In this document: piece after piece, positions 6,070 to 9,089 of the stretch
How the letters are laid out: every line of letters begins with the position of its first letter
Numbering within the stretch: the stretch's first letter is position 1
Assembly: GCA_027080405.1 (NCBI GenBank)
Contig: JALWSL010000500.1
Span: forward strand, 7,456 to 16,544
DNA: 9,089 nucleotides
Direction of reading: 5' to 3'
From: Planctomycetaceae bacterium
GTDB lineage: Bacteria > Planctomycetota > Planctomycetia > Planctomycetales > Planctomycetaceae
The notes under the pieces: generated by a model
Database searches by the model: none
What the model was told of the DNA's origin: nothing
Seen by the model: only the letters and a program-made list of their open reading frames with translations
Position numbers and translations under genes: made by a program

Positions 6070-7035
6070 ATGAATTCTTCACCTTCCGAGACCTTCTCCC
6101 TGTCAGGGATTGTTCCGCCTGTTGTCACACCGTTGCTGGATCGAGACACGCTCGATGTCGAAGGAGCAACAAGGTTGATCGAGCATATGATTGCGGGAGG
6201 CGTGAGTGGTCTGTTTATTCTCGGTACCACTGGCGAAGCTCCCAGTTTGAGTTATCGACTGCGACGCGAGTATATCGAACTGGTTTGCAGAATCGTTGAG
6301 AAACGCGTTCCTGTCCTGGTTGGAATTACCGACACCGCATTTGTCGAATCGGTTGGTTTGGCAAAATTTGCGGCAGAATCAGGGGCGGATACGGTTGTCC
6401 TCTCTACTCCGTATTACTTCCCGGCCGGGCAGACCGAGTTGACCCAGTACGTTTCACATATCGTTGAAGAACTTCCCCTTCCGTTAATGCTTTACAATAT
6501 GCCGAGCCTGACAAAAGTCTGGTTTGAAATTGATACGTTGGGGAAATTGACAACACACAAAAATATCGTTGGAGTGAAAGACAGCAGCGGCGATCTCGAC
6601 TATTTCAAAAGACTTCTCGGGCTGCGCGAGCTGCGTCCTGATTGGTCTTTTATGGTCGGTCCGGAACACCTGTTGGTCGATGCTCTTGAATTGGGAGGCG
6701 ATGGAGGTGTAAACGGCGGGGCTAACGCCTTCCCCGAATTGTTTGTGGGGTGTTATAACGCCTATCGGGATGGGGAAAAGGGGAAAGCGGTCGAGTACCT
6801 TCGATGCATTGAAGCACTGCAGGAGATTTATTCCGTGGGCAAATATGCGTCCCGACATATTAAAGCCACCAAGTGTGTTCTGTCTTTGTTGGGTATTTGT
6901 GATGATAAAATGGCCGAGCCGTTCAATCACTTTCTGCCGCCCGAGCGGGAGAGGGTGAAACAGATACTCGAAAAACTGGCGCCCCAATTCGCCTCCATTG
7001 GTCTTTCCCGCTACGAATCGATGGGCGAAAGCTGA
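6070..7035 (+). CDS. DapA/NanA superfamily class I aldolase, probably not a true dihydrodipicolinate synthase
   Basis: A 321-residue TIM-barrel protein of the dihydrodipicolinate synthase/N-acetylneuraminate lyase superfamily, close to the usual length of about 300. The carboxylate-binding motif GTTGE is at residues 52-56, the Tyr pair YY at 115-116, the YNMP motif with catalytic Tyr142 at 142-145, and the Schiff-base Lys170 in VGVKDSSGD. Such enzymes condense pyruvate with an aldehyde, or cleave or dehydrate 2-keto sugar acids. The residue after YNMPS is Leu147, where true DapA (YNVPSRT) has the substrate-binding Arg. N-acetylneuraminate lyase has Leu at this position. A keto-acid sugar lyase or dehydratase is therefore more likely than lysine biosynthesis. 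The ATG at 6070 has no obvious ribosome-binding site. The next gene, 364 bases downstream, encodes a carbohydrate deacetylase. The exact substrate is unresolved. Confidence 0.9.
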   Translation: MNSSPSETFSLSGIVPPVVTPLLDRDTLDVEGATRLIEHMIAGGVSGLFILGTTGEAPSLSYRLRREYIELVCRIVEKRVPVLVGITDTAFVESVGLAKFAAESGADTVVLSTPYYFPAGQTELTQYVSHIVEELPLPLMLYNMPSLTKVWFEIDTLGKLTTHKNIVGVKDSSGDLDYFKRLLGLRELRPDWSFMVGPEHLLVDALELGGDGGVNGGANAFPELFVGCYNAYRDGEKGKAVEYLRCIEALQEIYSVGKYASRHIKATKCVLSLLGICDDKMAEPFNHFLPPERERVKQILEKLAPQFASIGLSRYESMGES

Positions 7036-7399
7036 ACCAGGGGAAAATTGAATTCGGGCAGAATGAGGTAGTCTATCAGAAATGTTTTTCAGAACTGTCT
7101 TTCAGGCATGGTTCCAGCTTTTGCGTGTGATGCATGCGGCTTGTGCTTTCGGCTCGGAGTGAACTCGGGGGGGGTAAGAGTAGTAACTGCTCACCTCTGT
7201 CCTTCCTGTTCACCAGTTTTATTGGTCGTCGTGACTTTGTTGGAACTATGATCAGCTCGCGAATGTATCCAGTGTAAATTCATGTTGCTGTTTCAATCGG
7301 AAAAACGCGAATGGTTGATTGTAGCCCCCTGAACGGCATGATAAGCTGTGCTGGCTGTCATTCAACTTCTCTTCTGTAACTTTCACCAGTCAAGGTAAC
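7036..7399. other. Intergenic region, nothing recognisable
   Basis: A 364-base gap between the aldolase and the deacetylase. I see no gene, strong terminator or convincing promoter. There is a run of eight G at 7167-7174, and the 8-mer CGCGAATG occurs at 7258-7265 and 7306-7313. The gap length argues against a tight operon. Confidence 0.6.
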
Positions 7400-8383
7400 A
7401 TGAAATCGATGTACAAGAAGCAAAGTGTCGTCTGTTCTGCAGTAATTGTTCTGCTGATGTTCGCGGGATTACAGAACAATCTGTCTGATGCAGAAGAATT
7501 GTCGAGTAAAAAGGGCAAAACCGAATCTCAGGTTCGCTATGTCATCATTCATGCAGATGATGCGGGGATGTCTCATTCGGTGAACATGGCAACCATTGCC
7601 GGGCTGGAATCGGGAGTCGTCTCTTCGGCCAGCATTATGGTTCCTTGTGCCTGGTTTACGGAGTTTGCCAAATACGCTCATGACAACCCGCAGCACGACT
7701 ACGGTATCCATTTAACACTCACTTCGGAATGGAAGTATTATCGTTGGGGGCCTGTCACTTCCAAAGACAAAGTACCCAGCCTGATCGATGAAGATGGTTA
7801 TCTCTGGGATAACTCCCGACTGGTCGCGGAGAACGTCAAGGCAGAAGAAGTTGAAATTGAATTGCGGGCACAAATCGATCGTGCCAAAAAGTTCGGCGTT
7901 CCGCTTAGCCATCTCGATACCCATATGGGGTCTCTGTTCAGCCGTCCCGATTTGGTGAAAGTTTATGTGAAGCTCGGTTTGGAGTACGACCTGCCTGTCC
8001 TGTTCTTGAAGAAGGTTTCGCCGGAAATCGGTAAAGAATACCCTGGATTGGCTGCTGATACAGAAGGGTTGATCAGCGCCTTGAAGAAGAAAAACCTGCC
8101 TCTACTTGATTCAGTCCTGCAGTTTTACGGTGGGAAAACGCACGAGCAGCGCAAGGCGAATTATATGAAAGCGTTGCGTGATATGGGGCCGGGAGTCAAT
8201 GAATTGATCATTCATTGTGGTTACGACAACGAGGAACTGCGAGCCATCACCAACAGCGCAGCACGTCGTAACGGCGATCGAATCATTTTCAGTTCTCCAG
8301 AGACAGCTGCTTTTCTGAAGAGCCACAACATCAAGTTGCTCAGTTGGAAAAAGTTTCGCGAAATGCAATGCGACGGGAAGTAA
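7400..8383 (+). CDS. Exported YdjC/ChbG-family carbohydrate deacetylase
   Basis: A 327-residue protein of the YdjC/ChbG/HpnK family, metal-dependent deacetylases that remove acetyl groups from N-acetylated sugars such as chitooligosaccharides. The metal-site motifs are IIHADDAGMSHSVN (about residues 49-62, with D53/D54), YGIHLTLTSEW (H104) and SHLDTHMG (170-177, with H171, D173 and H175). ELIIHCGY follows at 268-275 (H272). The N-terminus is a Sec-type signal peptide: basic start (KSMYKK), hydrophobic core at about 9-24 and probable cleavage near SDA|EE at 31-32. There is no lipobox. It should therefore work outside the cytoplasm, unlike E. coli ChbG, which is cytoplasmic. The ATG at 7400 has AAGG four bases upstream; the ATG at 7409 is the alternative. 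The substrate is not determinable from sequence. It lies downstream of a sugar-acid aldolase-like gene. Confidence 0.9.
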   Translation: MKSMYKKQSVVCSAVIVLLMFAGLQNNLSDAEELSSKKGKTESQVRYVIIHADDAGMSHSVNMATIAGLESGVVSSASIMVPCAWFTEFAKYAHDNPQHDYGIHLTLTSEWKYYRWGPVTSKDKVPSLIDEDGYLWDNSRLVAENVKAEEVEIELRAQIDRAKKFGVPLSHLDTHMGSLFSRPDLVKVYVKLGLEYDLPVLFLKKVSPEIGKEYPGLAADTEGLISALKKKNLPLLDSVLQFYGGKTHEQRKANYMKALRDMGPGVNELIIHCGYDNEELRAITNSAARRNGDRIIFSSPETAAFLKSHNIKLLSWKKFREMQCDGK

Positions 8384-8388
8384 TGCAG

Positions 8389-8443
8389 CGGGAAGTTGTG
8401 TCGCAGGCTGCGATTGATGTGTTATGTTTTTGGGCACTTCCCG
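8389..8443 (+). terminator. Candidate terminator or hairpin after the deacetylase gene
   Basis: CGGGAAGT (8389-8396) pairs exactly with ACTTCCCG (8436-8443), enclosing an inner hairpin TCGCA-GGC-TGCGA (8401-8413). It starts six bases after the deacetylase stop codon. Only TTT follows, so it is a poor classical intrinsic terminator, and the 39-base loop is long. A second copy of CGGGAAGT (8374-8381) overlaps the stop codon and could pair with the same right arm instead. Confidence 0.35.
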
Positions 8444-8551
8444 TTTGAAAACACTCAATAACACTTACCATCGATTCGGAAGTTTTCCCTCATGTTCTGT
8501 TGGAGAACTTGCAGCTCTGTTTGCCAACTCGTGGAGCGTCCGCTCTCCGAC

Positions 8552-8591
8552 CGGTGTAACCTGATCACGGTGTAACCTGGTCAATGTAACC
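8552..8591. repeat. 16-bp tandem direct repeats with a partial third copy
   Basis: CGGTGTAACCTGATCA (8552-8567) is followed directly by CGGTGTAACCTGGTCA (8568-8583), which differs by one base. A partial third copy carries TGTAACC at 8585-8591. The shared TGTAACC cores start at 8555, 8571 and 8585. Each unit includes GGT-GTA-ACC, a small dyad. Clustered direct repeats about 200 bases before the next gene suggest a multi-subunit regulator site or a local tandem duplication. Confidence 0.5.
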
Positions 8592-8593
8592 GC

Positions 8594-8610
8594 AAAAGCG
8601 TTGGCTTTTT
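8594..8610 (+). terminator. Weak hairpin with T-tract
   Basis: AAAAGC (8594-8599) pairs with GCTTTT (8604-8609) around a GTTG loop and is followed by one further T. The A-tract/T-tract layout resembles a small bidirectional intrinsic terminator. The stem has only two G-C pairs, so it would be weak. It is more than 200 bases after the deacetylase stop codon. Confidence 0.25.
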
Positions 8611-8663
8611 CAGTTGCGCGGGAGGACGCTGTGTAATCACTTTCTCAAGCTGCCTCTGCCTGT

Positions 8664-8691
8664 CGAGAAACCTCGGCGTTTTGTTTTCTCG
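8664..8691. repeat. Inverted repeat CGAGAAA-N14-TTTCTCG
   Basis: CGAGAAA (8664-8670) and TTTCTCG (8685-8691) are exact reverse complements with a 14-base loop. It lies about 100 bases before the start of the partial gene at 8794, so it could be an operator or a transcript hairpin. The T-rich part (8679-8687) lies within the loop and right arm. Confidence 0.3.
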
Positions 8692-8793
8692 CAGTGACGT
8701 AGGATCCGCTGTGCGAACCCTGTTTCTGTTATCATATCGCTATTATGGCTACATGGAGTTCTTATCTTGCACTCCGTATGGTAGGTCACTCTC

Positions 8794-9089
8794 ATGCCTG
8801 CAAAACAGAGAAACGATTGGTCTCCGACTGGCCGGTCAAGAATTATCCCTGTTTATGGAGACGGGCGAACAGCGTATGTCCAATTTCAGGAAGGAAAATA
8901 TATTCAGGGAACATTCTCTGCCGGTTTGGCAATTACCGATACCTTCCTGATTAAATCTATTGCCAGTAGCGGATTCAAACTCCTCATCAAATCGGCAGAT
9001 GACATCGCCGAAGCGGGTGTAAAAACAATTGACAACGCCGCTGGGAATGCTATATTCGAGTGCGAGGTCCCAAACAGCGGACTCCTCAG
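8794..9089 (+). CDS. Unrecognised protein, N-terminal part (truncated by window edge)
   Basis: An open frame of 98 codons starts at the ATG at 8794 and runs off the right edge. An in-frame TAG at 8782-8784 makes this the first possible start, and AGG about nine bases upstream may be the ribosome-binding site. The sequence begins MPAKQRNDWSPTGRSR and continues with VYGDGRTAYVQFQEGKYIQGTFSAG. A helical stretch (ITDTFLIKSIASSGFKLLIK) follows, then an acidic segment (SADDIAEAGVKTIDNAAGN). It has no signal peptide or membrane helix, and I recognise no domain. The balanced amino-acid composition and the length without a stop support a real soluble protein, but with no family match the call is moderate. 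It is the first gene after a 410-base, repeat-rich gap. Confidence 0.55.
   Translation, partial: MPAKQRNDWSPTGRSRIIPVYGDGRTAYVQFQEGKYIQGTFSAGLAITDTFLIKSIASSGFKLLIKSADDIAEAGVKTIDNAAGNAIFECEVPNSGLL

Larger units (their letters stand above)
8384..8793. other. Intergenic region rich in short direct and inverted repeats
   Basis: A 410-base gap between the deacetylase and the partial gene at the right edge. Besides the elements listed separately it holds GGAGC-GTCC-GCTC, a small hairpin at about 8533-8545. No complete gene is credible here; frames beginning at 8681 and 8745 overlap the better frame starting at 8794 and lack protein character. No confident promoter was found. Confidence 0.6.

Noticed and set aside
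6484..6987. 167-codon leftward open frame
   Set aside because: Antisense shadow of the aldolase, whose catalytic motifs lie in the rightward frame.
7167..7174. Run of eight G as a phase-variable tract
   Set aside because: It lies between genes with no overlapping coding frame or recognised promoter spacer, so no switching role can be supported.
8681..8954. Two overlapping 69-89-codon frames starting at 8681 and 8745
   Set aside because: Both end by 8954 while the frame from 8794 stays open to the edge with better protein character.

Overview
The window looks like ordinary chromosome of a planctomycete, at roughly 50% G+C. The strongest taxonomic marker is a DUF1559 pseudopilin-like gene. 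It has the N-terminal run [17 protein letters not shown] followed by [14 protein letters not shown], and a C-terminal H-X9-DG motif, a family hugely expanded in Planctomycetes. A compact ACT-domain protein and a soluble kinase with a THEFNNILTTVINYA H box also resemble planctomycete families. No rRNA, tRNA, CRISPR array, insertion sequence or phage gene was seen.

Layout. Positions 1-3107 are transcribed leftwards. A three-gene set encodes flippase-like membrane protein B (2046-3107), a double-ACT protein (1480-1983) and flippase-like membrane protein A (422-1462). It is followed by the N-terminus of a membrane protein, probably a sensor kinase, that runs off the left edge (1-268). Positions 3108-3495 form a divergent intergenic region unusually rich in palindromes, including a 19-bp Fur-family-like box. 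The rest reads rightwards: the DUF1559 protein (3496-4551), a soluble histidine kinase without a sensor domain (4941-5753), a DapA/NanA-superfamily aldolase (6070-7035), an exported YdjC/ChbG-type carbohydrate deacetylase (7400-8383), and an unrecognised gene cut by the right edge (8794-9089). The rightward genes are separated by gaps of 316-410 bases, so each probably has its own promoter.

How the genes may work together. The leftward set pairs two integral membrane proteins of the lysylphosphatidylglycerol-synthase transmembrane family with a small ligand-sensing ACT protein; a link to envelope lipid or polyprenyl-linked transport is an inference. The aldolase lacks the DHDPS substrate arginine, having Leu in the NanA-like position. 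It sits near an exported deacetylase that should act on acetylated sugars, which hints at amino-sugar or acid-sugar catabolism, but they are not an obvious operon. The kinase has no adjacent response regulator. Several intergenic inverted and tandem repeats look like regulator sites and are listed separately. No unmistakably new system is visible; the best leads are the flippase-ACT-flippase arrangement, the altered aldolase active site and the repeat-rich gaps.
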